Assembly: GCF_000716435.1 (NCBI RefSeq)
Contig: NZ_JNWO01000015.1
Coordinates: 124,001 to 188,000 of the forward strand
DNA length: 64,000 nucleotides
Direction of reading: 5' to 3'
Source: Streptomyces xylophagus
Lineage (GTDB): Bacteria; Actinomycetota; Actinomycetes; Streptomycetales; Streptomycetaceae
Positions 41,718 through 50,401 of this stretch are shown here, one piece after another. The notes under the pieces are model-generated. The model ran no database searches. It was not told the origin of the DNA and was given only the letters and a program-made list of their open reading frames with translations. Both the position numbers and the translations under genes were made by a program. Each line of letters begins with the position of its first letter. Positions within the stretch are counted from its first letter, which is position 1.

Positions 41718-42409
41718 GCCGGGACATTCTCCAGCATCCTCGCCTCGGTGGCGCGGCGCGTCTGCCTGACCAGGAGGGACACGCCCGTCACGACGCTCCA
41801 CAGCAGCCATGAGTAGACACCGCCCCGCTCGAAGATGCCGGCCGTGCTCGTCGAGGCACCCACGAACGCCTCGCTGAGGAGGCCCAGGGCACCGACCGCG
41901 ATGCTGAACACGCGGTACGCGCCCGGCAGTTGGAGGCTCTTCAGCGAGCCCGCCATGATCACGATCGTGTTCGCGCACAGGATCGCGATCGACGCGCCCG
42001 CGACGTGCAGCGCCAGGCTGTAGCCCGGGCCGTCCGGGGAGCCGTGGAACAGGCCGACCAGCAGGAAGCCCACCGCGTGCGCGCCCGCGAGGGCGATGAC
42101 GACGCGGCGCGCGCGGCCCGTGAGCAGGGTGGCCGCCAGCAGGATCACACCGGTCGCGAACAGGACGCCCTGGACGATGAACGACGTGTTCATCAGCGCG
42201 TGATCCGGCGAGCAGATCGTGCGGCCCTGGTAGTGCGTACCGCAGTCGGGGACGCCCAGGTCGCTGATGTAGTTCGTGGCGTAGCTGTAGGCCGGGCGGC
42301 TCCAGGCGGCCGCGGCGACCGCCTCGGACACCACCCACTGCATCGCGTTCAGCACCAGGACGGCCGCTCCCAGCGGAAGCCAGATCTTGCGTGACATCGG
42401 AACTCCCAT
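41714..42409 (-). CDS. DUF998 family membrane protein
   Basis: A 231-residue protein with about six membrane helices. It starts MGVPMSRKIWLPLGAAVLVL and contains YSYATNYISDLGVPDCG, the conserved first-loop motif of DUF998, and HALMNTSFIVQGVLFATGVI. The function of the family is unknown. ATG 42409 has AGGAG five bases upstream; GTG 42412 is too close to that site. It heads the two-gene operon with tetR. Confidence 0.85.
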   Translation of the reverse strand: MGVPMSRKIWLPLGAAVLVLNAMQWVVSEAVAAAAWSRPAYSYATNYISDLGVPDCGTHYQGRTICSPDHALMNTSFIVQGVLFATGVILLAATLLTGRARRVVIALAGAHAVGFLLVGLFHGSPDGPGYSLALHVAGASIAILCANTIVIMAGSLKSLQLPGAYRVFSIAVGALGLLSEAFVGASTSTAGIFERGGVYSWLLWSVVTGVSLLVRQTRRATEARMLENVPA

Positions 42410-42453
42410 CACGACTCCTCTCGACAGGTCATGCTCACCACCCTACATTAAGT

Positions 42454-42467
42454 GGATAGATCTATCC
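42454..42467. promoter_or_regulatory. Perfect palindrome GGATAGATCTATCC, probable TetR operator
   Basis: Centred between the divergent DUF998-tetR operon and the membrane protein gene at 42576, and extendable to an imperfect 22-bp palindrome (42450-42471). Confidence 0.6.
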
Positions 42468-42575
42468 GGTTAGAGATCCATGGACGTGTGGCGAGCGTCA
42501 CATTGTGAGGTCCGAACTTCGCGGGCCGCCGTGCATCTAGTCGGCGTCCATTCCAATCCACCGAGGAAACACTCA

Positions 42576-43163
42576 ATGTTGGCTTATCTGCCCGGATTCG
42601 CCCCCTGGATCGTCGCCGGCGTCCTCTCGTCCTTCGACTGGCGCTGGGGCGCGCTAGGCGGTCTCGTCACGGGGCTGCTGATGATGCTGAACGACCGCCG
42701 GCGCGGGGTCGGCTTCGACGCCCTGGTCCTGGAGATCAGCACCCTCGCGTACTTCGTCGTGATCGGTGCCGTCGCCGTCGCCAGGCCGGACTCCTCGCTG
42801 TCCGGTCACACCGACGTCATCTCCTTCGTCTGGCTGGCCGCCACCGCATGGGGGAGCCTGGTGGTCTGGAGCCCCTTCACGCTGGGGATCGCCAAACGGC
42901 AGACCCCCCGCGAGTACTGGGACACGCCGGGGTTTCTCCAGGTCAACAACTACATCACCAGTGCCTGGGGAGCCGGCTTCACGTTCATCGCCGTGAGCCT
43001 GGCCCTCTCCAACGCGGTGGACGCCCCGGCGTGGGTGGGCATCACCGCCCATGTCGTCGGCCTCGTCGCCCCCGCCGTCTTCACCAAGGTCTATCCCGCT
43101 CGGGTCCAGGCGCGCCTCATGGCCCTGGCCGAGGCCCAGCCGCCGGTGCGGGCCGTCCCGTAA
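42576..43163 (+). CDS. Integral membrane protein of unknown function
   Basis: A 195-residue protein with about six hydrophobic segments, starting MLAYLPGFAPWIVAGVLSSF and including LVLEISTLAYFVVIGAVAVA and AWVGITAHVVGLVAPAVF. A conserved-looking loop reads QTPREYWDTPGFLQVNNYIT, and the C terminus has YPARVQARLMALAE. No family is recognised. The ATG at 42576 has gagg upstream. Its promoter region is shared with the DUF998-tetR operon, so the TetR protein probably controls it as well. Confidence 0.7.
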   Translation: MLAYLPGFAPWIVAGVLSSFDWRWGALGGLVTGLLMMLNDRRRGVGFDALVLEISTLAYFVVIGAVAVARPDSSLSGHTDVISFVWLAATAWGSLVVWSPFTLGIAKRQTPREYWDTPGFLQVNNYITSAWGAGFTFIAVSLALSNAVDAPAWVGITAHVVGLVAPAVFTKVYPARVQARLMALAEAQPPVRAVP

Positions 43164-43252
43164 CCGGCAGGACGGCCAACTGCCGCCTCTGTAACGCGAC
43201 TTCCACGACCTCTCAGTTCCGAGCACACACCCCACGAAGGAGTTGGCACATC

Positions 43253-43963
43253 GTGAGCACCACACAGGAAACCGGCACGGCAAGGAACGTCGTTCTCGTC
43301 CACGGCGGCTTCGTCGACGGATCGGGCTGGCGGGGCGTCTACGACGCGCTCCGCGCCGACGGCTATCACGTGAGCGTCGTACAGAACCCCACGCTGTCCC
43401 TCGAGGACGACGTGGCCACCACGAAACGGGTCCTCGACGCCCAGGACGGCCCGACCGTACTCGTCGGACACTCCTACGGCGGCGCGGTGATCTCCGAGGC
43501 CGGCACCCACGAGAACGTGTCGGCGCTCGTGTACATCGCGGCTTTCGCGCCGGACAAGGGCGAGTCCGTCAACACCCTCATCGCCGACCCGCCGCCCGGC
43601 GCGCCGGTGCCCCCGATCCTGCCGCCCGTCGACGGCTTCCTCTTCCTCGACAGGGAGAAGTTCGCCGCGTCCTTCGCCGGTGATCTGCCCGCCGCCGACG
43701 CCCAGTTCCTCGCCGACTCCCAAGTGCCCTGGGGAGTGGAGGCGTTGGCGGGCGCGGTCACCGAGCCCGCATGGCAGACCAGGCCGAGCTTCTACCTCGT
43801 CGCCGCCGACGACCGCATGATTCCGCCGCCCGCCCAGCGCGCCATGGCCGAACGGGCGGGCGCGACCGTCACCGAGACCGGCGGCAGCCACGCCGTGTAC
43901 GTCTCCAAGCCGGCCGAGGTCGCCGCGTTCATCAAGCAGGCGGCGTCGGGCGCCTCTGCGTGA
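43253..43963 (+). CDS. Alpha/beta fold hydrolase
   Basis: A 236-residue small alpha/beta hydrolase. The oxyanion-hole motif is LVHGGFVDGSGW, the nucleophile is the Ser of LVGHSYGGAVISEAG, the acid is in VAADDRMIPP and the base is in ETGGSHAVYVS. This is the salicylate-esterase/hydroxynitrile-lyase-like group common in Actinobacteria. GTG 43253 follows gaaggagttggc. The gene is 89 bases after the membrane protein gene and may be co-transcribed. The substrate is unknown. Confidence 0.87.
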   Translation: MSTTQETGTARNVVLVHGGFVDGSGWRGVYDALRADGYHVSVVQNPTLSLEDDVATTKRVLDAQDGPTVLVGHSYGGAVISEAGTHENVSALVYIAAFAPDKGESVNTLIADPPPGAPVPPILPPVDGFLFLDREKFAASFAGDLPAADAQFLADSQVPWGVEALAGAVTEPAWQTRPSFYLVAADDRMIPPPAQRAMAERAGATVTETGGSHAVYVSKPAEVAAFIKQAASGASA

Positions 43964-44284
43964 GGTCCCTCCGCAGGTAGGTGTGGCGGCCGCGGTGCTC
44001 AGCACGGCCGCCGCGACCGCGACGGCGGACCCGCCCTGCCGGTGTTCGCCGTCGCGGGCAACTCTCGCCCGGACCAAGGCGGTTCGGGTGTACGGCGGCT
44101 TCGCCGGCGCTTCCCACGCTTCCGACGCGTCCGACCGGAACGTCGTGATCACCCACGCCGGACCCGCACTCCAGACCCGTACTCCGTACTCCGCACTCCG
44201 CAAGGGCGGCCACGCCGTCCCCCCTCGCCCCCTCGCCCCCCCGGAACCCCGCAGGCTCCGCGCCGGGCTCGACAAGGAAGCAGC
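43964..44284. other. Intergenic region, 321 bp, low complexity
   Basis: The region between the hydrolase and carotenoid oxygenase genes holds no supported gene. The stretch at about 44166-44198 is a short imperfect tandem array of actccg-type hexamers, and about 44210-44270 is a C-rich run. Confidence 0.45.
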
Positions 44285-45679
44285 ATGACGAACGAGACGA
44301 CTGTTCCCCTGTATCTCCAGGGCCGCTTCGCCCCGGTCCCCGAGGAGTACACCGCCGCCGAACTCACCGTCCGGGGCACCCTGCCGCCCGAACTGGACGG
44401 CCGCTATCTACGCAACGGCCCCAACCCGTTGCCCGGCGAGGACAGGGGCCACTGGTTCACCGGCCCCGGCATGCTCCACGGCATACGGCTGCGCGACGGC
44501 CGCGCCGAGTGGTACCGCAACAGGTGGGTCCGCACAAGGGAGTTGGAGGGGCATCCCTTCGTCCGTGAGGACTTCAGCATCGACCTGGCCGCGACGCCCG
44601 CCAACACCCACGTCATCCGGCACGCCGACGCCGTCCTCGCCCTGTGCGAGGTGGGCCTTCCCTACTGGGTCACACCGGAGTTGGAGACCGTCGGGCCGTA
44701 CGACTTCGGCGGGAAACTCACCACCGCGATGACCGCGCATCCCAAGGAGGACCCGGTCACCGGTGAACTGCACCTGTTCGGGACCGGGTTCGCGCCGCCG
44801 TACCTCACCTACCACCGGGTGACCCCGGAGGGCGTGCTGCTCGACAGCCGGCCGATCGACGTGCCGGGGCCGACGATGATGCACGACTTCGCGATCACCG
44901 AGCACCACATCGTGTGGCTGGACCTGCCCGTCGTCTTCGACCCCGCGCTGGCCGGGCGCGGCGGTATGCCGTACCAGTGGGCCGACGCGTACGGCGCGCG
45001 GATCGGGATCATGTCCCGTGAACCCGGCTCCACCGATGTGCGCTGGCTCGACGTCGATCCCTGTTACGTCTTCCATGTGGGCAACGCCTATGAGGACGCG
45101 CAGGGGCGTGTGGTGCTGGACGCGGTGCGCTACGACGACGCCGGTTTCCGGAAGGTCTGGGGCGATATCGGCGGACCCACCGGTCCGAGCGTGCCCGGTG
45201 TCCCGAGCGGTCAGGTCGGGGTGCGGGAGCCGGGGCACACCCAGGCGCCCTCCGTGCTGTACCGCTGGATCCTGGACCCGGTGGCCGGCCGGGTCTTCGA
45301 GTCCCAACTGGACGACCGTGAGGCCGAGTTCCCCACCCACAACGAGACCCTCACCGGGCGCCCGAACCGCTATCTCTACACGGTCAACGGCGACGGCATC
45401 GCCAAGCACGACCTCGCGCGCCAGACCGATGACGTCCACAAGACGCCCGGCAACCGCTACTCCGGCGAGGCGGTCTTCGTACCGGCGGTGGACGGCACGA
45501 ACGAGGACGAGGGCTGGCTCCTGTCGCTCGTCTCGGACGACGCCGGCGCGGCGGGTGAACTGCTCGTCCTCGACGCCTCGGACCTCTCCGTGCAGGCGGT
45601 CGTGGAGCTGCCGTATCCGGTTCCGTCCGGTTTCCACGGGAGTTGGCTGCCCGAGGCCGGCACCCGGTCCGAAGACTGA
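44285..45679 (+). CDS. Carotenoid oxygenase (carotenoid cleavage dioxygenase family)
   Basis: A 464-residue RPE65/CCD-family protein. It starts at ATG 44285 (aaggaagc upstream). YLRNGPNPLP and HWFTGPGMLHGIRL are typical N-terminal motifs. The four iron-binding histidines are visible in MTAHPKEDP, MMHDFAITEHH, CYVFHVGNAYED and FHGSWLP at the C terminus. The family uses non-haem Fe(II) and oxygen to cleave C=C bonds of carotenoids or of lignin-like stilbenes. No carotenoid synthesis genes are in the window. Confidence 0.93.
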   Translation: MTNETTVPLYLQGRFAPVPEEYTAAELTVRGTLPPELDGRYLRNGPNPLPGEDRGHWFTGPGMLHGIRLRDGRAEWYRNRWVRTRELEGHPFVREDFSIDLAATPANTHVIRHADAVLALCEVGLPYWVTPELETVGPYDFGGKLTTAMTAHPKEDPVTGELHLFGTGFAPPYLTYHRVTPEGVLLDSRPIDVPGPTMMHDFAITEHHIVWLDLPVVFDPALAGRGGMPYQWADAYGARIGIMSREPGSTDVRWLDVDPCYVFHVGNAYEDAQGRVVLDAVRYDDAGFRKVWGDIGGPTGPSVPGVPSGQVGVREPGHTQAPSVLYRWILDPVAGRVFESQLDDREAEFPTHNETLTGRPNRYLYTVNGDGIAKHDLARQTDDVHKTPGNRYSGEAVFVPAVDGTNEDEGWLLSLVSDDAGAAGELLVLDASDLSVQAVVELPYPVPSGFHGSWLPEAGTRSED

Positions 45680-45684
45680 GGAAC

Positions 45685-45729
45685 GCCCTTGCCGGGGAGC
45701 CGCCCCCGCGTATCTTCCTCGGCAAGGGC
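45685..45729 (+). terminator. Hairpin after the carotenoid oxygenase gene
   Basis: gcccttgccg (45685-45694) and cggcaagggc (45720-45729) are perfectly complementary; the 25-base loop is long. It begins 6 bases after the stop. Confidence 0.55.
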
Positions 45730-45799
45730 CCTCGAACCGACGCACGAGGTCCCCGGCAGCACACCGTTAGCGATGCGTCGTCACGGAGGCTTCGGATTC

Positions 45800-46738
45800 A
45801 TGGTGCCCCTCAACCACCCCACGGACGAGGAACTCACCCGCAGGGCCCAGGCCGGCGAGTCCGGCGCCCTGGGACTGTTGCTGACGCGTCATCAGGCACC
45901 CATGAGGGCAGTCGCGTTGAGCCTGCTCGGCTACGGCCCCGACGCCGAGGACGCCGTACAGGATGCCGCGTTGACCGCGCTGCGGCGCATCGGTGACGTG
46001 CGGGAGCCCGCGGCCGTGGGGGCGTGGCTGCGGGCGATCGTGCGGAACTCCGCGCGGATGCGGCTGCGGGCCAACCGGGAGTTGCCCGGGCTCGACGGGC
46101 TGGAGCAGGTGCGGTTGCGGGACGACGAGCCGTCGCATCCCGAGCGGTTGATCGAGCAGCACGCGCTGCGGGACTGGATCTGGGACGCGGTGGAGGAACT
46201 GCCGCAGCAGCAGCGGCTGGTGCTGATGCTGCGGCACTTCAGCGGGATCACCTCGTACCAGGAGATCGCCGAGGCCTGCGAGGTGCCGGTCGGCACGGTG
46301 CGCAGTCGGCTCAACCAGGCCCGGGCGAAGATGGCCAAGGTGCTGCTGTCGACCGCGACCGCGGGCCACGACGACGCTTCCGCGCTCACCGAGGACAGTC
46401 GGCAGGAGGCCGAGGTCACGCTGGACGGCGCCATGCGCGGCCAACTGCCGGGCGAGATCCTGGAGTTGTGGCCTGCGGAGACCGAACTGGTCGGCGTCCT
46501 CAACAAGGAGGGCGGACGCCTCCATCCCTTCCCGGCGATGCGGAAGACCCGCGACAAGGGCGTGACCCAGCATCTGCGCCATGTCGTGGCCAGCCGCGAC
46601 ATCGCCATCTGGGAGATGGAGGCCGTCAACCCCGCCGGCATCGAGAACCCCTGCCCGCCCACCCTCGCCTGGCTGATGTTCCGGCGGGACGGACGGGTGC
46701 AGAGGCTTCGGGTCGTCTTCCCGGGGGCGCCGGCGTGA
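45800..46738 (+). CDS. ECF sigma factor with C-terminal SnoaL-like extension
   Basis: A 312-residue protein. Sigma region 2 contains LLTRHQAPMRAVALSLLG and DAEDAVQDAALTALRRIG; region 4 contains LPQQQRLVLMLRHFSGITSY followed by EIAEACEVPVGTVRSRLNQA. The last about 120 residues form an extra domain resembling NTF2/SnoaL-like extensions of some ECF groups, which act as built-in regulators in place of an anti-sigma factor. No anti-sigma gene is adjacent. ATG 45800 has GGAGG ten bases upstream; ATG 45773 lacks a site. Confidence 0.85.
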   Translation: MVPLNHPTDEELTRRAQAGESGALGLLLTRHQAPMRAVALSLLGYGPDAEDAVQDAALTALRRIGDVREPAAVGAWLRAIVRNSARMRLRANRELPGLDGLEQVRLRDDEPSHPERLIEQHALRDWIWDAVEELPQQQRLVLMLRHFSGITSYQEIAEACEVPVGTVRSRLNQARAKMAKVLLSTATAGHDDASALTEDSRQEAEVTLDGAMRGQLPGEILELWPAETELVGVLNKEGGRLHPFPAMRKTRDKGVTQHLRHVVASRDIAIWEMEAVNPAGIENPCPPTLAWLMFRRDGRVQRLRVVFPGAPA

Positions 46739-46746
46739 ATGATGTG

Positions 46747-47343
46747 TCAGACGGAGCGCAGCAGTTCGCGTAGCCCGGCCGTGTCGATGACGTGGGCCCG
46801 CGACGGGAACACCTTCTCGACCAGCACCTGGTGGGTCTCGGCGTCGGGGTCGGCGACGCCGTCGGCCAGGACGAAGACGCGGTAGTCGCGGTCGGCGGCG
46901 TCCATGACGGTGGACAGGACGACACCGCTGGTGCTGATCCCCGCGAGCACCAGGGTGTCGATGCCCCGGTCGCCGAGCTGCTCGTGGAGGTCGGTGGTGG
47001 AGCCGGAGCCGTAGCGGATCTTGCGGACGACGATGTCGCCGTCCTCGGGCGCGATCCGCTCGTCGACCTGGGTGGCGTCGTCCTCGTGGTGCAGCATCTT
47101 CGCCGCGGCGACCGCGCTGAAGGACTTGTTGGTCTCGGGGACGGCTGCCCAGTCGTCCTCGGTGAAGGCGACCCGGACGTAGCCGATGGCGCCGCCGGCG
47201 GCACGGACGTCGGCGATGGAGCCCTTGACCCGCTCGACGAGGGCGTCGGAGTCGGGAGCCATGGGGACGATCCCGTTCTGGAAGTCCATGACCAGCAGGG
47301 CGGTCCGCTCGGGGGTGATCGTGGGGAGGGAGGTGGTGCTCAC
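46747..47343 (-). CDS. Isochorismatase family protein lacking the catalytic cysteine
   Basis: A 198-residue cysteine-hydrolase-superfamily protein. The Asp of LLVMDFQNG and a Lys in VVRKIRYGS are in the expected places, but the region that usually reads TxxCVxxT is GISTSGVVLSTVMDAA, with Gly where the nucleophilic Cys should be. True isochorismatases also lack this Cys, while nicotinamidases and ureidohydrolases need it. So it is either a vinyl-ether hydrolase-like enzyme or inactive. It is the last gene of the MarR-MFS operon, 34 bases after the MFS gene. Confidence 0.88.
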   Translation of the reverse strand: MSTTSLPTITPERTALLVMDFQNGIVPMAPDSDALVERVKGSIADVRAAGGAIGYVRVAFTEDDWAAVPETNKSFSAVAAAKMLHHEDDATQVDERIAPEDGDIVVRKIRYGSGSTTDLHEQLGDRGIDTLVLAGISTSGVVLSTVMDAADRDYRVFVLADGVADPDAETHQVLVEKVFPSRAHVIDTAGLRELLRSV

Positions 47344-47377
47344 GCGAGGTTCTCCTAGGTTTTTCGTAGGGGGTCGG

Positions 47378-48796
47378 TCAGTTGGTCGTGTGGCGGCCCA
47401 TCAGCCGGCGGTCCAGGACGGTCAGCAGCAGGACCGCGAGGCCCGCGCCGACCAGGACGAGGCCGAGGGTGTGCAGGCCGTGGTCGGTCACGCCGGTGCG
47501 GAAGACGATGCCGCCGATCACGGCGGAGGTGATGGTGCCGAGGTAGCCGAAGGTCCGGAACAGCCCGGAGGCGGTGCCTATCTGGTCGGGCGGGGCCTCG
47601 AGGTAGAGGGCGGTCTGGTTGCCGACGGTGGTGGTCGCCGAGGCGACGCCGAAGATCAGGGAGACCAGCACGAGCGCGATCGCCGGGCTGTGCGAGGTGA
47701 GCAGCATGATGCCGGCCGAGCCGATCAGCATGCTCACCGCCGAGACGATCAGCGGGCCGCGCACCAGGTTGCGGCGGGCGAGCGGGTGCGAGAGCAGCGC
47801 GGAGACGGCGCCCATCGGCAGCAGCAGGAGTCCCGCCGTCACCGTGGAGAAGCCGTGCGCGGCCTCCATCCACTGCGTCATGCCGTACATCACGGAGTAG
47901 GTGCCGAGCAGGGTGAGCCCCTGCCGCAGATAGGTGCGGGTGAGGGCGCCGTTGGCGGCGAGGCCGCGGAAGTCGAAGAACGGCGCGGCCCTGCGCAGTT
48001 CCCACCACACGGTGGGCACCGCGGCCAGCACGAAGACGGCGAGCGCGGTCCAGTCGACCCGGGGGAGGTCCATCAGGAAGATGACCAGCGCGCTCATCGT
48101 CAGCGCGAAACCGAGGATGCCGGTCAGGTCGATCCGGTCGGCGACCCTGCGGAAACGCCTGTTCGCGCGGTCGAGCGCGGGGTCCTTGGGCAGCCAGCGC
48201 ACGGCCATCACCATCGCGATCAGGGTGACCGGGATGTTGATCAGGAACGCCCAGCGCCATCCGGCCGCGCCGACCAGCAGTCCGCCGATCGGCGGCCCTA
48301 CGGCGGCGGTAGCCATGCCCGCGATCGCGATACCGCCGAGCACTCCGCCCGGCGGGGCGTCGAGACCGGCGTCCTCGGCGCGGCGCCGGATCAGCACCAT
48401 CGCGCAGGGGAACGCGGCCGAGGTGCCGATGCCGACCAGGACGCGGGCGACGGTCAGCATCGCCAGATTCTGGCCGAGGCCGCCGACGACACCGCCGAGC
48501 AGCACCAGCACGATGCCGAAGAGGAAGACCCGCCGCGCGCCGAGCACCTCCGCCAGCTTGCCGGCGGTGGGCTGCGCCACGGCGCTGGCCAAGTACAGCG
48601 AGGAGACCAGCGTGGCGGTGCTGCCGACCGAGACATGCAGCTCGGTGGCGATCGGCACCAGCGCGGTCGCGATGATCGAGCTGTTGATCGGGTTGAGGCT
48701 CGACCCGACGTAGAGCGGGGTCGTGAAGGTCCAGGAGAACGGCTTGCGCGAGAGACCGCGCGCCGGAGCGGCGGACTCGGTGGCGTCGGCTCTCAT
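47378..48796 (-). CDS. MFS transporter, DHA2 (14-helix) type
   Basis: A 472-residue exporter with about 14 hydrophobic segments. The N-terminal half holds LNPINSSIIATALVPIATEL, similar to the D(x)TIVNVALP motif A region but with Asn-Ser in place of the acidic residue, and GARRVFLFGIVLVLLGG after the first loop. Drug or metabolite efflux is likely. It overlaps the MarR gene by 4 bases (ATGA), and the MarR-type operator upstream suggests induction by its substrate. Confidence 0.88.
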   Translation of the reverse strand: MRADATESAAPARGLSRKPFSWTFTTPLYVGSSLNPINSSIIATALVPIATELHVSVGSTATLVSSLYLASAVAQPTAGKLAEVLGARRVFLFGIVLVLLGGVVGGLGQNLAMLTVARVLVGIGTSAAFPCAMVLIRRRAEDAGLDAPPGGVLGGIAIAGMATAAVGPPIGGLLVGAAGWRWAFLINIPVTLIAMVMAVRWLPKDPALDRANRRFRRVADRIDLTGILGFALTMSALVIFLMDLPRVDWTALAVFVLAAVPTVWWELRRAAPFFDFRGLAANGALTRTYLRQGLTLLGTYSVMYGMTQWMEAAHGFSTVTAGLLLLPMGAVSALLSHPLARRNLVRGPLIVSAVSMLIGSAGIMLLTSHSPAIALVLVSLIFGVASATTTVGNQTALYLEAPPDQIGTASGLFRTFGYLGTITSAVIGGIVFRTGVTDHGLHTLGLVLVGAGLAVLLLTVLDRRLMGRHTTN

Positions 48797-49263
48797 ATCC
48801 GGCCGTCGTCCAGCTCGGCCGTGGCGAGCCGCTCCAGCAGCTCGATTGCCTTCTCTACGTCTTTCCGCTCCTCCGGCGCGACCAGCTGGTCGATGGCCCG
48901 GGCCAGGAAGGAGGCGCGGCCCGCGAGCAGCTTGTCGACCAGTTCGGTCGCGGACGGGTCGGCGCTCATCAGCTTCTTGCGGCCGTCCCGCGCGTCCGGC
49001 TCGCTGCGGACCAGCCCGGCGGCCTTGAGCACCGCCAGGCTCTGCGCGATGGACTGCGCGCTGACGCGCTCCAGCGCGGCCAGCCGCGCCGCGGTGACCG
49101 GTCCCTCCCGCACGACACTCGCCAGCACACCGAGCTGCGTGAGGGTCAGTCCGGTCGCATGCTGACCCGATTCCACGCGCAGCCGTGCGCGGAGCCGGGC
49201 CATCGCGTCGTTGAGCCGCTGCGCGGTCACGACGGACTCCTGTGGCGCGGGGTTGGTGTTCAT
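48793..49263 (-). CDS. MarR family transcriptional regulator
   Basis: A 156-residue MarR protein. The winged-helix core reads LTLTQLGVLASVVREGPVTA followed by LAALERVSAQSIAQSLAVLK, and the wing contains RSEPDARDGRKKLMSADPSA. MarR proteins bind palindromes as dimers and release DNA on binding phenolic or other ligands. It heads the MarR-MFS-isochorismatase operon; the perfect 19-bp inverted repeat just upstream (49275-49316) is the natural operator. Confidence 0.9.
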   Translation of the reverse strand: MNTNPAPQESVVTAQRLNDAMARLRARLRVESGQHATGLTLTQLGVLASVVREGPVTAARLAALERVSAQSIAQSLAVLKAAGLVRSEPDARDGRKKLMSADPSATELVDKLLAGRASFLARAIDQLVAPEERKDVEKAIELLERLATAELDDGRI

Positions 49264-49274
49264 GGTCCCAACGT

Positions 49275-49316
49275 AAAACTACACAAGTAACTTTGCCAAG
49301 TTACTTGTGTAGTTTT
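49275..49316. promoter_or_regulatory. Perfect 19-bp inverted repeat, MarR operator
   Basis: Arms 49275-49293 and 49298-49316 are exactly complementary around tgcc; the core is AAGTAACTT/AAGTTACTT. It ends 12 bases before the marR start codon and is strikingly A/T-rich for this genome. It could also terminate the upstream hydrolase transcript. Confidence 0.75.
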
Positions 49317-49330
49317 CTCTGTCTACTGGA

Positions 49331-50248
49331 TCACACCGCCAGGTGGGCGGCGAAGAAGTCGCCCAGCTTCTCGACGGCGGGCGTCACATACGCGTCCTTG
49401 TCATAGAGGTCGACGTGCGAAGCGCCCTCGATCCACGCCAACTCCTTTGTTCCGTACGCCTTTTGGAACGCCTCCACGCTCATCCAGGACGTCACCGCCG
49501 CCCGCCCGACGACCAGCAGCAGCGGCCGCGGCGCGATCAGCGCGACGGACGCGAACGCGTCGAAGGCGGCGATGCGATCCACGCTGGTCCAGGTCAGCGC
49601 CTTCGCCGAGCGGGGGTGCTGGGCGCGCGGAGTGCAGTAGTACTCCCAGCCCTCGTAGACATGCGGGCCACCCGCGCGCGCCTCCTCCTCGGTGGCGGGG
49701 AAGACCGGGAAACGCTGGACGTCCGCACCACGGGCCTCGGCGGTACGGGCCGCGGAGGCGGCGGCCAGCATGCCCTCCACTACGGCCGGGTCCTGAGCGC
49801 CGTCCGCGCCGAGCCGGAACTGCCGTGACATGTCTACGGCGCTGACCGCGCCCACGGCCCGGATGCGCGGGTCGGTCGCGGTCGCCGCCAGCGCGTAACC
49901 GCCGGAGGCACAGATACCGAGCGCCCCGATGCGGTCGGGGTCGACCTCGTCGTGGGTGGTGAGGAAGGAGACCGCGGCTTTGAGATCCTCGACCCGCTGC
50001 CCCGGGTCCTCCAGACCGCGCGGCTCGCCCTCGCTCTCACCCTGGTAGGCGGCGTCGAAGGCGAGCGTGACGAATCCGCGCTCGGCCAGCCGGCGGGCAT
50101 ACAGGCCGGAGGCCTGTTCCTTCACCCCGGTGCCGGGATGCCCGACCACGATCGCGGGACGTGGCGGCCCGGCGGTCTCCCCGTCCGGGGTGTAGAGGTG
50201 ACCGGCGATCTTGAGACCGGCGCTGGAGAAAGTGACGTCAGTACGCAT
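49331..50248 (-). CDS. Alpha/beta hydrolase, YcjY/dienelactone-hydrolase-like
   Basis: A 305-residue hydrolase. The nucleophile motif is GICASGG with Cys113 instead of Ser, as in dienelactone hydrolases and YcjY-type proteins; the acid and base lie toward the C terminus, with the His in IEGASHVDLYD. The N-terminal part VVGHPGTGVKEQASGLYARR is typical of YcjY relatives. It lies upstream of marR in the same direction and may belong to the same regulon. The substrate is unknown. Confidence 0.87.
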   Translation of the reverse strand: MRTDVTFSSAGLKIAGHLYTPDGETAGPPRPAIVVGHPGTGVKEQASGLYARRLAERGFVTLAFDAAYQGESEGEPRGLEDPGQRVEDLKAAVSFLTTHDEVDPDRIGALGICASGGYALAATATDPRIRAVGAVSAVDMSRQFRLGADGAQDPAVVEGMLAAASAARTAEARGADVQRFPVFPATEEEARAGGPHVYEGWEYYCTPRAQHPRSAKALTWTSVDRIAAFDAFASVALIAPRPLLLVVGRAAVTSWMSVEAFQKAYGTKELAWIEGASHVDLYDKDAYVTPAVEKLGDFFAAHLAV

Positions 50249-50401
50249 GGGGAGGCACTCCAGTCGAAGGGGAGAGGGGAGGGGAGCCGGTGTACGGCCA
50301 TGTCCCCACCGTCACGCCACCCGCCCGCCGCCACCAGGGACGGCTCTGCCTATGCGGTTCTGTACCAGGCACCGCGTCGCCGACCCGACGACACTGGAGC
50401 C

